NCBI RefSeq assembly: GCF_024055715.1
Contig: NZ_JAMXMV010000013.1
Span: forward strand, 124,001 to 188,000
Length of the DNA: 64,000 nt
From: Actinoallomurus soli
GTDB taxonomy: Bacteria; Actinomycetota; Actinomycetes; Streptosporangiales; Streptosporangiaceae
Reading direction: 5' to 3'
Both the position numbers and the translations under genes were made by a program. Below, one piece after another: positions 32,282-40,955 of the stretch (position 1 is its first letter; the number at the start of each line of letters is the position of its first letter). The notes under the pieces are model-generated. The model did no database searches. It saw only the letters and a list, made by a program, of their open reading frames with translations, and had not been told where the DNA came from.

Positions 32282-33580
32282 ATGCACTGGTCCGACCACG
32301 CCATCTGGTGGCACGTGTACCCGCTCGGCTTCACGGGCGCCGAACCCCGGGCCCTGCCGCCGGGCGCGCCGCCGGTGCCCCGGCTGTCCCGCCTGGCGGG
32401 CTGGCTGGACTACCTGATCGACCTGGGCTGCAACGGGCTGGCGCTCGGCCCGGTGTTCGCCTCCGAGACCCACGGCTACGACACCGTCGACCATTTCCGC
32501 GTCGACCCGCGCCTGGGCGCCGAGCAGGACCTGCTGCGGCTGATCGAGCGGGCGTCCGAGCGCGGGGTGCGGGTGCTGCTGGACGGGGTGTTCAACCACG
32601 TCGGCCGGAGCTTCCCCGCCTTCGCCGACGTGGCCGCGCACGGGCCGCGCTCACGGTACGCCTCCTGGTTCCGTCCCGCGCCCGGCGGCGGCTACGAGAC
32701 CTTCGAGGGCCACCACCGGCTCGTCGCGCTCGACCACGACGAGCCCGAGGTCGCCGACTACGTCACCGAGGTGATGACGCACTGGCTGGAGCGCGGGGTG
32801 TCCGGCTGGCGGCTGGACGCCGCCTACGCCGTGCCGCCGCGGTTCTGGCGCACCGTCACCGGCCGGGTCCGGGCGCGGTTCCCCGGCGCCTGGCTGATGG
32901 GCGAGGTCATCCACGGCGACTACGCCTCCTACGTCACCGACGGCGGACTCGATTCGGTCACCCAGTACGAGCTGTGGAAGGCGATCTGGAGCTCGCTCAA
33001 CGACCGCAACCTGTTCGAGCTGGCCTGGGCGCTGAAACGGCACAACACCCTGCTGGAGACCTTCGCGCCGTACACCTTCGTCGGCAACCACGACGTCACG
33101 CGGATCGCCAGCCGCCTGGACGACCCGCGGCACCTGGAGCACGCCCTGGTGATCCTGTGCACGGTCGGGGGGATCCCCGCGATCTACTCCGGGGACGAGC
33201 AGGCGTTCCGCGGGATCAAGGAGGAGCGTGAGGGCGGCGACGACGCGATCCGGCCCGCGTTCCCCGACGACCCGGCCGGACTGTCCGGGCAGGGCCGTCC
33301 CCACTACCGGCTCCACCAGGACCTCATCGGGTTCCGGCGGCGACACCCGTGGCTGGTCCGCGCCCGTACGACGGTGACGGCGCTGACCAACACCGTGCTG
33401 GTCTACACGGCCGCGGAAGGCGACGAGGGCGTCACGGTCGCGCTGAACGCCGCGGACGATCCCGCCGAGACCGACCTGCCGGCGGGCCCATGGCGGCACG
33501 CCGCCGGGCCCGGGCGGATCGAGGGGGACCGGGTGAGCCTGCCGGCGGCCGGCTGGGCGATCGCGACCCGCGACCGGTAG
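32282..33580 (+). CDS. GH13 alpha-amylase-family glycosidase
   Basis: 432 residues, cytoplasmic (no signal peptide). The GH13 catalytic motifs are all present: region I VLLDGVFNHVGR, region II GWRLDAAY (nucleophile Asp), region III WLMGEVIHG (acid/base Glu) and region IV FVGNHDVTRI. It has a short C-terminal beta domain, so it is smaller than secreted amylases and close to maltodextrin- or oligo-1,6-glucosidase-like enzymes. Start ATG 32282, 11 bp after marR. It ends nine bases from the convergent MerR gene. Confidence 0.85.
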   Translation: MHWSDHAIWWHVYPLGFTGAEPRALPPGAPPVPRLSRLAGWLDYLIDLGCNGLALGPVFASETHGYDTVDHFRVDPRLGAEQDLLRLIERASERGVRVLLDGVFNHVGRSFPAFADVAAHGPRSRYASWFRPAPGGGYETFEGHHRLVALDHDEPEVADYVTEVMTHWLERGVSGWRLDAAYAVPPRFWRTVTGRVRARFPGAWLMGEVIHGDYASYVTDGGLDSVTQYELWKAIWSSLNDRNLFELAWALKRHNTLLETFAPYTFVGNHDVTRIASRLDDPRHLEHALVILCTVGGIPAIYSGDEQAFRGIKEEREGGDDAIRPAFPDDPAGLSGQGRPHYRLHQDLIGFRRRHPWLVRARTTVTALTNTVLVYTAAEGDEGVTVALNAADDPAETDLPAGPWRHAAGPGRIEGDRVSLPAAGWAIATRDR

Positions 33581-33589
33581 GCCGGGTCC

Positions 33590-34003
33590 TCAGCCCGCGG
33601 ACGCGGGACGGCACGGCGCCGCGCGGCCGGCGAGGACGTCCTCGTACACGCCGACCTTGTGGTCGACCAGGTCCAGGCACCGTGTCAGGTCGCCGATCTG
33701 GGCGGTGAGCCGTTCCCGGTGGGCGCGCAGGAGGGTGAGGCGTTCCTCCTCGTTGCCGTCGCCTTCCCGGACCAGTTCGGTGTAGCGGCGGATCGCCGGC
33801 AGGGGCATGCCCGAGGCCCGCAGGATGACGCAGACCGTCAGCCAGTCGACGTCGTTGTCGCTGTAGAGGCGCCGGCCGCCGGGGTCGCGCCGCACCGGGT
33901 CGACCAGGACGCCCTCACGCTCGTAGAAGCGCAGCGTGTGCACGCTCAGGCCCGTTCGCTCGGCGACCTGCCCGATGGTCAGCAGTGGTGCGGGATCCGG
34001 CAT
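33590..34003 (-). CDS. MerR-family transcriptional regulator
   Basis: 137 residues. The N-terminal winged HTH is clear: LTIGQVAERTGLSVHTLRFY, EREGVLVDPVRRDPGGRRLY and SDNDVDWLTVCVILRASGMP. A dimerising coiled coil follows (RAHRERLTAQIGDLTRCLDLV). Single Cys residues do not form a metal site, so it is of the general type sensing small molecules or regulating oxidoreductases. TACGCT, a -10, ends seven bases before the ATG, suggesting a leaderless transcript. It lies directly downstream of the VOC gene on the same strand. Confidence 0.87.
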   Translation of the reverse strand: MPDPAPLLTIGQVAERTGLSVHTLRFYEREGVLVDPVRRDPGGRRLYSDNDVDWLTVCVILRASGMPLPAIRRYTELVREGDGNEEERLTLLRAHRERLTAQIGDLTRCLDLVDHKVGVYEDVLAGRAAPCRPASAG

Positions 34004-34046
34004 GCCGCCCAGCGTAGGCCCACCCTTACCGGCGGCGGCGCGGGGC

Positions 34047-34478
34047 TCAGACGGCGAAGACCTGCGCGTCGTCGGCGAACGCCTTGAACTCCAGGGCGTT
34101 GCCCGCCGGGTCCAGCAGGAACATCGTCCACTGCTCGCCGGGCAGCCCCTCGAATCGCAGGTACGGCTCGATGACGAACGTGGTGCCCGCCGCGCGGAAC
34201 CGCTCGGCGAGCCGGTGGAACTCCGGGATGGTCAGGATCAGTCCGAAGTGCGGCACGGGAACGTCGTGGCCGTCGACCGGGTTGTGCACGCGCTCGGCGC
34301 GGCGGGGTGCCAGGTGGGTGACGAACTGGTGTCCGTGCAGGTTCCAGTCGATCCAGGTGTCGGCGCTGCGGCCCTGCGCGCAGCCGATGACCTCGCCGTA
34401 GAAGACGCGGGCGGCCTCCAGGTCGTCGACGGGCATGGCCAGGTGGAAGCGCGGGATCGGGGAGTCGAGCGTGGACAC
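34047..34478 (-). CDS. VOC superfamily protein (glyoxalase-like)
   Basis: 143 residues: [20 protein letters not shown] opens the first module, [20 protein letters not shown] and [20 protein letters not shown] the second, and [19 protein letters not shown] ends it. Metal-ligand candidates (His in RFHLAMP, His in PHFGLIL, Glu in LEFKAF) are all kept, so it may be an active metalloenzyme. This subgroup is commonly called dioxygenase or glyoxalase without proof. It is upstream of merR on the same strand. Confidence 0.82.
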   Translation of the reverse strand: MSTLDSPIPRFHLAMPVDDLEAARVFYGEVIGCAQGRSADTWIDWNLHGHQFVTHLAPRRAERVHNPVDGHDVPVPHFGLILTIPEFHRLAERFRAAGTTFVIEPYLRFEGLPGEQWTMFLLDPAGNALEFKAFADDAQVFAV

Positions 34479-34585
34479 GGCGGGTCGTCCTTTCGGTCGG
34501 CGGTCGCGGGCGGCGTTGTGGCGCGGGCGGCGTTGTGGCGCCGGTGGCGGGATCGCCCGCCGGGGCCGTGGTGGCGGTCAGGGGG

Positions 34586-34918
34586 TCATTCGCCGGCGGG
34601 GGCCGGGCGCAGGACGGCGGCGAGCAGGCCGGGGAACCGCTGCTCCAGGTCGTCGCGGCGCAGGCTGACGTAGCGCTGCCGGCCGTGCGGGACGTTGCGG
34701 ATGACACCGGCCTCGCGCAGCGTCTTCAGGTGGTGGGACAGGGTCGACTTGGGGAGGTCGCCGCCGGTGGGCTGGCAGGCCGCGACCTCGAGGGGGCCCT
34801 CGGCGAGGCGGCGGGTGATCTCCAGGCGCGCCGGGTCGCTGAGCGCGAACAGCACGTCGGTCAGGACGAGGTCCGCCGCGTCGGGATGGGCGAGTTCACG
34901 TGTCGATCCGGGCCGCAT
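34586..34918 (-). CDS. ArsR-family transcriptional repressor
   Basis: 110 residues, mostly a winged helix: VLFALSDPARLEITRRLAEG, LPKSTLSHHLKTLREAGVIR and VPHGRQRYVSLRRDDLEQRF. The metal-binding Cys pair of ArsR/SmtB (CVC in helix 3) is absent. A single Cys sits in VAACQPTG, so it is likely a non-metal sensor. It is divergent from an MFS gene, and similar inverted elements lie in each promoter. Confidence 0.87.
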   Translation of the reverse strand: MRPGSTRELAHPDAADLVLTDVLFALSDPARLEITRRLAEGPLEVAACQPTGGDLPKSTLSHHLKTLREAGVIRNVPHGRQRYVSLRRDDLEQRFPGLLAAVLRPAPAGE

Positions 34919-34920
34919 GG

Positions 34921-34989
34921 TTCGATAATAGTTGAACAGTGGGCCGGGCCGGAGTAACCTCCAATAGTTCGAAGATTTTGGAACTATTG
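34921..34989. promoter_or_regulatory. Operators of the ArsR regulator in the divergent ArsR/MFS promoter
   Basis: CAATAGTTC (34962-34970) and GAACTATTG (34981-34989) form a perfect inverted repeat with a 10-bp spacer, just before the MFS ribosome-binding site. A related element, TTCGATAATAGTTGAAC (34921-34937), lies at the ArsR start. Both suggest control of the two genes by the ArsR protein. Confidence 0.6.
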
Positions 34990-35001
34990 AGGAGCATCAC
35001 A

Positions 35002-36297
35002 ATGTCCACAGTGGACGACCGCGTCACGCCCGCGGCCGCCCGTGCGGCCCGGCGCCTGCCGCGCACGGCCGGCTTCTGGCTGCTCGGGACGACCCTGCTG
35101 GCCTTCATGGGCGCAGCGAGCGCCCCCTCCCCGCTCTACGTCGTCTACCAGCACCGGTGGGGATTCTCGGCGACCACCCTGACGGCCGTCTTCGCCGTCT
35201 ACGCCCTCGCCCTGCTCGTCGCGCTGCTGACCGTCGGCGGGCTGTCGGACTTCCTCGGCCGCCGGCCCGTGCTGATCGCCGCGCTGCTGGCCGAGACCGC
35301 CGCCATGGTCGTGTTCCTCACCGCCGGGGACGTCGGGACGCTCCTGGCCGCGCGCGTCGTGCAGGGCCTGGCGACCGGCGCCGCGACCGGCGCCATCAGC
35401 GCCGGCCTGGTCGACCTGCAGCCCGGCGCGCGGCTGGGCTCCCTGGTCAACAGCGTGGCCCCCTCCCTGGGCCTGGCCGCCGGCGCGCTGGGCAGCGGAG
35501 CGCTGGTCCAGTACGCCCCCGCGCCGACGACCCTGGTCTTCGCGGTGCTCACCGGGGTCTTCGTGGTCCTGGCGGCCGTGATGGCGTTCATTCCCGACCT
35601 GGTGACCCCGCGCCCCGGCGCGCTGGCGTCTCTACGGCCCCGGGCGGCCGTCCCGGCCCCCGCCCGCGCGGCGTTCCTGGCCGTCGCGCCCTGCCTGGTG
35701 GCGACCTGGGCGCTGGGCGGGCTGTACCTGTCCCTGGGCGGCTCGCTGGCCGCGGGCGTGCTGCACATCGGCAACCACCTGGTCGGCGGGCTCGTCGTCA
35801 CCGCCCTGACCGGGGCGGGCGCCGTGGTCTCGGTGCTCGTCCGCGACCGGGCGCCGCAGCGGGTCATGGCCGCAGGGTCGGCCGCGCTGGCCGCCGGGAC
35901 CGCCGTGACGCTCCTGGCGCTGGGCACCGCCTCGACGTCGCTGTTCTTCATCGGAACGGCCATCGCGGGCTGCGGGTTCGGCGGCGCGTTCCTCGGGGCG
36001 TTCCGGTCCGTGGCGGCCCTGGCGGGCACCGGGCAGCGGGCGGAACTGTTCGCCTCGGTGTACGTCATCAGCTATCTGGCCTTCAGCGTGCCCGCCGTCG
36101 TCGCCGGGATCGCGGTCCCGTCGTTCGGCCTGCGGGCGACCGCGACCGCCTACGGCGCCGTCGTCATCGCCTTGTCCCTGATCGCGGCCGTCTCCGAAAC
36201 CGTAGGGTCGCGGACCGGCCGGCCCGCGGCCGCTCCGGCTCCCGCGGCCCCGGCGCCGGCCGCGCCGTGCCCGGTCGGCGACCGCGCCGCCGGGTGA
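35002..36297 (+). CDS. MFS transporter (drug-efflux-like)
   Basis: 431 residues, 12 helices. The loop GGLSDFLGRRPVLIAALLAE is the MFS signature between helices 2 and 3. AARVVQGLATGAATGAISAG and LVNSVAPSLGLAAGALGSGA carry the helix-4 Arg and the helix-5 antiporter motif. The C-terminal tail is Ala/Pro-rich. The start at 35002 has GAGGAG upstream; the open frame extends to 34939 across the operator and is rejected. Probably derepressed by the divergent ArsR protein in response to an unknown ligand. Confidence 0.87.
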   Translation: MSTVDDRVTPAAARAARRLPRTAGFWLLGTTLLAFMGAASAPSPLYVVYQHRWGFSATTLTAVFAVYALALLVALLTVGGLSDFLGRRPVLIAALLAETAAMVVFLTAGDVGTLLAARVVQGLATGAATGAISAGLVDLQPGARLGSLVNSVAPSLGLAAGALGSGALVQYAPAPTTLVFAVLTGVFVVLAAVMAFIPDLVTPRPGALASLRPRAAVPAPARAAFLAVAPCLVATWALGGLYLSLGGSLAAGVLHIGNHLVGGLVVTALTGAGAVVSVLVRDRAPQRVMAAGSAALAAGTAVTLLALGTASTSLFFIGTAIAGCGFGGAFLGAFRSVAALAGTGQRAELFASVYVISYLAFSVPAVVAGIAVPSFGLRATATAYGAVVIALSLIAAVSETVGSRTGRPAAAPAPAAPAPAAPCPVGDRAAG

Positions 36298-36343
36298 CCC
36301 GGCGCGACCCCGGGGCCGGGCCACCGGCCGTGAGCTCTTGGAG

Positions 36344-36388
36344 ACCGGTGAGGGCGGGCGGCCGAGGGGGGCGCCCGCCCTCACCGGT
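36344..36388. terminator. Bidirectional hairpin terminator
   Basis: A perfect 17-bp stem, ACCGGTGAGGGCGGGCG (36344-36360) with CGCCCGCCCTCACCGGT (36372-36388), and an 11-base loop. It lies between the convergent MFS gene and the small secreted-protein gene. Confidence 0.75.
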
Positions 36389-36394
36389 GGGTGA

Positions 36395-36688
36395 TCAGAT
36401 CACCCAGAGGTCGTAATTGGTCCAGGTGCTGCCGTAGCACTGGTACTTGGACCAGGAGCGGTTGTTGATGCCGCGGTTGCCGACCTCGATGCAGCTGCTG
36501 GCCCAGTAGTAGTTGTCGATGTAGCGCCAGCCGGGGCCGGGCGGGTCGCTGCAGGGGTGGTTGCAGCGGAGGGTGAGCGTCCCCTGGGCCGGGGCCGGCG
36601 CCGCACTCGCGGGGGACGCGAGGACGACGCCGGCGGTGACCAGCGCGCCCGCGGCGGCGGCCGCCGTCGTGATCTTCGGTATTCGCAT
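36395..36688 (-). CDS. Small secreted Cys-containing protein of unknown function
   Basis: 97 residues. A typical Sec signal peptide (RIPKITTAAAAAGALVTAGV, then VLASPASA with cleavage expected before APAPA) leaves a mature part of about 67 residues. That part is rich in Trp, Tyr, Asn and Gly, with four Cys: LRCNHPCSD, ASSCIEVG and YQCYGST. Two disulfides are likely. I recognise no family; the aromatic-rich composition could suit carbohydrate or surface binding or an inhibitor. AAAGGG lies before the ATG. A strong palindrome stands upstream (36769-36786). An AraC gene precedes it on the same strand. Confidence 0.7.
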   Translation of the reverse strand: MRIPKITTAAAAAGALVTAGVVLASPASAAPAPAQGTLTLRCNHPCSDPPGPGWRYIDNYYWASSCIEVGNRGINNRSWSKYQCYGSTWTNYDLWVI

Positions 36689-36761
36689 GAGCGGACCCTT
36701 TCGTCCGGGGGAATTTCCACCTCGAACGCTAGGTGCGGGCCCCTCCGCGGGTCTTGAACGA

Positions 36762-36786
36762 ATGCGAAGCGTTCGCATGCGAACGC
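36762..36786. promoter_or_regulatory. Overlapping palindromes upstream of the small secreted-protein gene
   Basis: GCGTTCGCATGCGAACGC (36769-36786) is a perfect 18-bp palindrome. It overlaps a second, TGCGAAGCGTTCGCA (36763-36777). They lie about 75-100 bp before the secreted-protein start and 10 bp after the AraC stop, so they may be an operator or a terminator of the AraC gene. There is no T-run. Confidence 0.5.
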
Positions 36787-36795
36787 GAAACGTGA

Positions 36796-37650
36796 TCAGT
36801 GGACCGTGGTGGCGGCGGCGTGCTCGGCGCGGAGCGTGGTGGGCGTGCGGCCCGCCAGGGCACGGAACTCCCGGGTCAGGTGCGCCTGGTCCGCGTAGCC
36901 GCACACCGCGGCGATCCGCGCCGGCGGCGGTCCCGCCGGCGCGGTGAGCAGGCGCGCGGCGCGTTCGAACCGCACGAGGCGGGCGATCGTCTTGGGCGGC
37001 AGCCCGATCTGCGCGGCGAAACGCATCTCCAGGCAGCGGCGGGTCACACCGGCCTCCTCGGCCAGCGCGGCGACGCTCACCGTGCCGCCGGTCCGCCGCA
37101 GCAGCCGCCACGCGCGCAGCACCGTCGGCGCCGGTTGCGGCCCGGCGCCGAACCAGGCCGGCAGCACACTGTCCAGCAGCGCGAACCGCGTCGCCCAGTC
37201 CGGCGCGTCACGGAGCCGCCCGGTGAGCCGCTCCGCGCGGCGCCCCAGCAGGTCGGCCAGGTCCACGGTCGTGTTGCTCAGCTCCCGCATCGGCACGCCG
37301 AACAGCGCGTACGCCCCCGGCGGGGTGAGCTCGACGGCCATTCCCCGGTGGCGGCTGTGCTGCTCGAACAGGACGGGACGGTCGTGCAGGCCGGTGACGT
37401 GCGAGGCCTGGACGCGCAGGGGGCGGTCCGGCCCGCTCACCACCCGTACCGAGGCGGCGAAGTCGAGGAACAGCGTGACCCCGCAGCCGGCCACGGCGCG
37501 ACCCCGCAGCGGCCGGTCGGCGTCGACGCGCAGACCGGCGTACCCGGCGACGTGGCCGCGCAGCACGGGTGCCGGCCGTGCCGCCACCATCCGGGGCTCA
37601 CACCCCGGATCCGGGCATTCCAGTATGACTCCGCCGATGCCATTCACCAT
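36796..37650 (-). CDS. AraC-family transcriptional regulator
   Basis: 284 residues. The C-terminal AraC DNA-binding domain (about 195-280) has two HTH units: VSVAALAEEAGVTRRCLEMR and ARIAAVCGYADQAHLTREFR, followed by ALAGRTPTTLRAEH. The N-terminal part (CGVTLFLDFAASVRVVSG ... VELTPPGAYALFGVPMREL) is of the DUF6597/YSIRK-like effector type often found in this subgroup. It is co-oriented with the secreted-protein gene, which it might control. Confidence 0.85.
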   Translation of the reverse strand: MVNGIGGVILECPDPGCEPRMVAARPAPVLRGHVAGYAGLRVDADRPLRGRAVAGCGVTLFLDFAASVRVVSGPDRPLRVQASHVTGLHDRPVLFEQHSRHRGMAVELTPPGAYALFGVPMRELSNTTVDLADLLGRRAERLTGRLRDAPDWATRFALLDSVLPAWFGAGPQPAPTVLRAWRLLRRTGGTVSVAALAEEAGVTRRCLEMRFAAQIGLPPKTIARLVRFERAARLLTAPAGPPPARIAAVCGYADQAHLTREFRALAGRTPTTLRAEHAAATTVH

Positions 37651-37745
37651 CGCCCGCCCTTTTCACCGGTGACGGGGCACAGTCTCCCCGGTGAACCGCC
37701 TCCGGGGGATCCGGGTAATCCCGTACTCCGCGCGTGGGGACGGTG

Positions 37746-38927
37746 TCAGGTGAGGGAGGCGTACAGGTCGTGGGTGCGGCGGGCGATCCGGGACCAGGAG
37801 AAGTGCTCGATCGCCCGGCGGCGGCCCGCCTCGCCCATCGCGGCGGCGCGCGCGGGGTCGGCGAGCAGCGCGTTGACGCGTTCGGCGAGGTCGGCGGCGA
37901 AGCGATCGGGGTCGACGGGGGTGCCGGTGCCGTCGGCGGCCTGTTCGATCGGGACGAGCAGTCCCGTCTCGCCGTCGGCGACGACCTCGGGGATGCCGCC
38001 GGTCGCGGTGGCGACGACGGCCGCCTCGCAGGCCATGGCCTCCAGGTTGACGATGCCCATCGGCTCGTACACCGACGGGCAGACGAACACGGTCGCGTGG
38101 CTGAGGATCTGCACGACCTCGGGGCGGGGCAGCATCTGCTCGATCCACACGATCCCGCCGCGGTCGCGGCGCAGCTCCCCGACGAGCCCCTCGACCTCCG
38201 CGGAGATCTCCGGGGTGTCCGGCGCTCCGGCGCACAGGACGAGCTGGGCGGCCGGGTCGAAGGACCGGGCGGCCCGCAGCAGGTAGGGCAGGCCCTTCTG
38301 GCGGGTGATGCGCCCGACGAAGACCACGGACGGGCGCTCGGGGTCGATGCCGTGGCGGGTGAGCACGTCGGTGCCGTGGTCCGGGGCGTACTGGTCGGTG
38401 TCGATGCCGTTGTGCAGGACCGTGATCCGGCCGGGGTCGACCTCGGGATAGCAGGCGAGCACGTCGCGGCGGATGCCCTCGGAGACGGCCACGACCGCGT
38501 CGGCGGCCAGGATCGCGGTGCGCTCGGCCCAGGAGGAGATCGCGTACCCGCCGCCGAGCTGCTCGGCCTTCCAGGGCCGCAACGGCTCGAGGCTGTGGGT
38601 GGTGACCACGTGCGGGACGCCGTGCAGGAGCTTGGCGACGTGACCGGCGAGGCCCGCGTACCAGGTGTGGCTGTGCACCAGGTCCGCACCCCCGGCGCCG
38701 GCGGCCATCTCCAGGTCGACGCCGAGCGTCTGCAGGGCCGGGTTCGCCGCCCGCAGCGGCTCCGGGACGCGGTAGCCGGTCACGCCGGGCTCGGTACGTT
38801 CGCCGTCGAAGCAGTGGACCCGCAGGTCGCACAGCCGGCGCAGCTCCCGGGCCAGGTACTCGACGTGGACTCCGGCGCCTCCGTAGACGTCCGGCGGGTA
38901 TTCACGGGTGAGCAGGTCGACGCGCAT
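37746..38927 (-). CDS. glgA: Glycogen synthase-type GT4 glycosyltransferase (GlgA/GlgM, Rv1212c-like)
   Basis: A 393-residue GT4 enzyme. The N-terminal MRVDLLTREYPPDVYGGAGV has the Gly-Gly-Ala-Gly nucleotide-binding loop. VHSHTWYAGLAGHVAKLLHG, TTHSLEPLRPWKAEQLGGGY, VGRITRQKGLPYLL and CPSVYEPMGIVNLEAMACE (Glu-x7-Glu) follow. This short actinobacterial form corresponds to mycobacterial Rv1212c, which makes maltose 1-phosphate from ADP-glucose for the GlgE pathway and/or extends glucan. It is divergent from glgC with 71 bp between, the same neighbourhood as in mycobacteria. Confidence 0.88.
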   Translation of the reverse strand: MRVDLLTREYPPDVYGGAGVHVEYLARELRRLCDLRVHCFDGERTEPGVTGYRVPEPLRAANPALQTLGVDLEMAAGAGGADLVHSHTWYAGLAGHVAKLLHGVPHVVTTHSLEPLRPWKAEQLGGGYAISSWAERTAILAADAVVAVSEGIRRDVLACYPEVDPGRITVLHNGIDTDQYAPDHGTDVLTRHGIDPERPSVVFVGRITRQKGLPYLLRAARSFDPAAQLVLCAGAPDTPEISAEVEGLVGELRRDRGGIVWIEQMLPRPEVVQILSHATVFVCPSVYEPMGIVNLEAMACEAAVVATATGGIPEVVADGETGLLVPIEQAADGTGTPVDPDRFAADLAERVNALLADPARAAAMGEAGRRRAIEHFSWSRIARRTHDLYASLT

Positions 38928-38998
38928 GCCCGGCAGCGTAGTGCCGAATATGCCTCCTCGTCCTGTTTCAACGCTGGTGGGAGGGCTAAGGTCTGGCC

Positions 38999-40234
38999 AT
39001 GGCGAGACCTCATGTCCTGGCGATGGTGCTGGCGGGCGGGGAGGGCAAGCGGCTGATGCCGCTGACGGCCGACAGGGCCAAGCCCGCGGTGCCCTTCGGC
39101 GGAATGTACCGGCTGATCGACTTCGTGCTGTCCAACCTGGCGAACGCCGGCTACCTCAAGATCGTGGTGCTGACGCAGTACAAGAACCACAGCCTGGACC
39201 GGCACGTGTCTCGTACGTGGCGGATGTCGACGCTGCTGGGGAACTACGTGACGCCCGTGCCCGCCCAGCAGCGGCTGGGGCCGCGGTGGTTCGCCGGCTC
39301 GGCCGACGCGATCCTGCAGAACCTCAACCTGATCGAGGACGAGCGGCCCGACCATGTGATCGTCTTCGGCGCCGACCACATCTACCGCATGGACCCGCGG
39401 CAGATGGTCGAGCAGCACATCGAGTCCGGCGCAGGAGTCACGATCGCCGCCATCCGCCAGCCGCTGTCCCTCGCCGACCAGTTCGGGGTGATCGAGACGG
39501 ACCCCGACGGCGTCGGTGTCGCGGCCTTCCGGGAGAAGCCCAAGGACGCGGTGGGCCTGCCGGACGCACCCGACCAGGTCTACGCCTCCATGGGCAACTA
39601 CGTCTTCGACACCAAGGTCCTCGTCGACGTGGTCAAGGAGGACGCCGCCGACCTGTCCAGCAAGCACGACGTCGGCGGGAACATCATCCCCAAGCTCGTC
39701 AAGGCCGGCCGCGCGCAGGTCTACGACTTCGCCGACAACCAGGTGCCCGGCTCCACCGACCGTGACCGCGGGTACTGGCGCGACGTGGGGACCCTGGACG
39801 CCTTCTACGAGGCGCACATGGACCTGATCTCCATCCACCCGGTGTTCAACCTGTACAACCAGGAGTGGCCGATCTACACCGGTCACGACCCGCTGCCGCC
39901 GGCCAAGTTCGTGTTCAACGAGGAGGGGCGGCGCGGGTACGCCGTCGACTCGATGGTCTCCCCCGGCGTCATCGTCGCCGGCGGGGTGGCCGAGAGCTCC
40001 ATCCTGTCCCCCGGCGTCCACATCGAGGCGGGCGCCTCCGTGCACGGCTCGGTCCTGATGGACTGCGTACGGGTCGGGCGCGGCGCCGTCGTCCGGAACG
40101 CCATCATCGACAAGAACGTCGTCATCCCCGACGGCGCCCGGATCGGCGTCGATGAGGACTACGACCGGCAGCACTTCACCGTCACCGCGAGCGGCGTACG
40201 GGTCCTGGGCAAGAACCAGATCGTGCCGGGCTGA
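38999..40234 (+). CDS. glgC: Glucose-1-phosphate adenylyltransferase
   Basis: 411 residues, normal length. The N-terminal [20 protein letters not shown] is the nucleotidyltransferase and allosteric signature. [62 protein letters not shown] (substrate Lys) and [18 protein letters not shown] follow, and a C-terminal left-handed beta-helix spans about residues 300-405. It makes ADP-glucose for GlgA, encoded divergently. Its stop is one base from that of the convergent FMN reductase gene. It differs clearly from the GlgC-like gene at 7989. Confidence 0.93.
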   Translation: MARPHVLAMVLAGGEGKRLMPLTADRAKPAVPFGGMYRLIDFVLSNLANAGYLKIVVLTQYKNHSLDRHVSRTWRMSTLLGNYVTPVPAQQRLGPRWFAGSADAILQNLNLIEDERPDHVIVFGADHIYRMDPRQMVEQHIESGAGVTIAAIRQPLSLADQFGVIETDPDGVGVAAFREKPKDAVGLPDAPDQVYASMGNYVFDTKVLVDVVKEDAADLSSKHDVGGNIIPKLVKAGRAQVYDFADNQVPGSTDRDRGYWRDVGTLDAFYEAHMDLISIHPVFNLYNQEWPIYTGHDPLPPAKFVFNEEGRRGYAVDSMVSPGVIVAGGVAESSILSPGVHIEAGASVHGSVLMDCVRVGRGAVVRNAIIDKNVVIPDGARIGVDEDYDRQHFTVTASGVRVLGKNQIVPG

Positions 40235-40235
40235 G

Positions 40236-40955
40236 TCACTCCGGGCGCAGGGCCGCCAGTTGCTCCGCGAAGGGCACGACGGCCCCTTCCGGCGGTGGCC
40301 CGGACGGGCGGTCGCCCATCAGGGCGGCCAGCTCGCCCGCCGCGCGGCCGATCCGGGCCGCCAGGTCGCCGGTGCCGTCGCCGCCGGAGCTCCAGTCCTC
40401 CGGCGCGGCGTACACCGCGGTGGGGACCGTGATCGCGCGCAGGTAGGTGAACAGCGGCCGCAGCGCGTGCTCGAGGGCGAGCGAGTGGCGGGCGGTGCCT
40501 CCGGTCGCGGCGATCAGGACGGGGCGGCCGGCGAGAGCGGTGTTGTCGATCACGTCGAAGAACGACTTGAACAGCCCGCTGTAGGAGGCCGAGAAGATCG
40601 GGGTGACCGCGATCAGGCCGTCCGCGCCGGTGACCGCCTCGATCGCCGGGCGCAGCCGGGCGCCGGGGAATCCGGTGACCATGGCGCCCGCGATGTCGGT
40701 GGCCAGGTCGCGCAGCTCGACGACCGTGACCTCGGCGGGGCGCCCGCCCTCGGTCAGGTGCTCGCGGGTGGCCGCGGCCAGGCGGTCGGCCAGCAGCCGG
40801 GTCGAGGACGGCGTGCCCAGGCCCGCCGAGACCGCGACGACCCGCAGCGGGTCGATCCGGCCTTCTCCGCCCGAGGAGGCGCTTCGCTCACCCGTGCGGC
40901 CTGCTTCGCCGGAGGAGTCCCCAGCGGCGCCGTGCTGCTCGCTCCGCTCGCTCAT
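40236..40955 (-). CDS. NADPH-dependent FMN reductase (CE1759-type)
   Basis: 239 residues. The flavodoxin-like core from residue 36 reads LRVVAVSAGLGTPSSTRLLA, VTPIFSASYSGLFKSFFDVI (FMN loop), RPVLIAATGGTARHSLALEH and FTYLRAITVPTAVYAAPEDW. It pairs with the LLM monooxygenase gene, whose stop it overlaps by 4 bp, and supplies it with reduced flavin. The first 33 residues (MSERSEQHG ... GERSASSGG) are low-complexity and encoded by the repeated word GAGCGXAGCGAG, as if a repeat had been inserted at the start codon; a later start is possible. Confidence 0.85.
   Translation of the reverse strand: MSERSEQHGAAGDSSGEAGRTGERSASSGGEGRIDPLRVVAVSAGLGTPSSTRLLADRLAAATREHLTEGGRPAEVTVVELRDLATDIAGAMVTGFPGARLRPAIEAVTGADGLIAVTPIFSASYSGLFKSFFDVIDNTALAGRPVLIAATGGTARHSLALEHALRPLFTYLRAITVPTAVYAAPEDWSSGGDGTGDLAARIGRAAGELAALMGDRPSGPPPEGAVVPFAEQLAALRPE

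Noticed and set aside
28901-32641. 1246-codon minus-strand open frame
   Set aside because: It runs antisense or out of frame through the EamA, FUSC, MarR and GH13 genes, all of which have clear family motifs; a GC-skew artefact.
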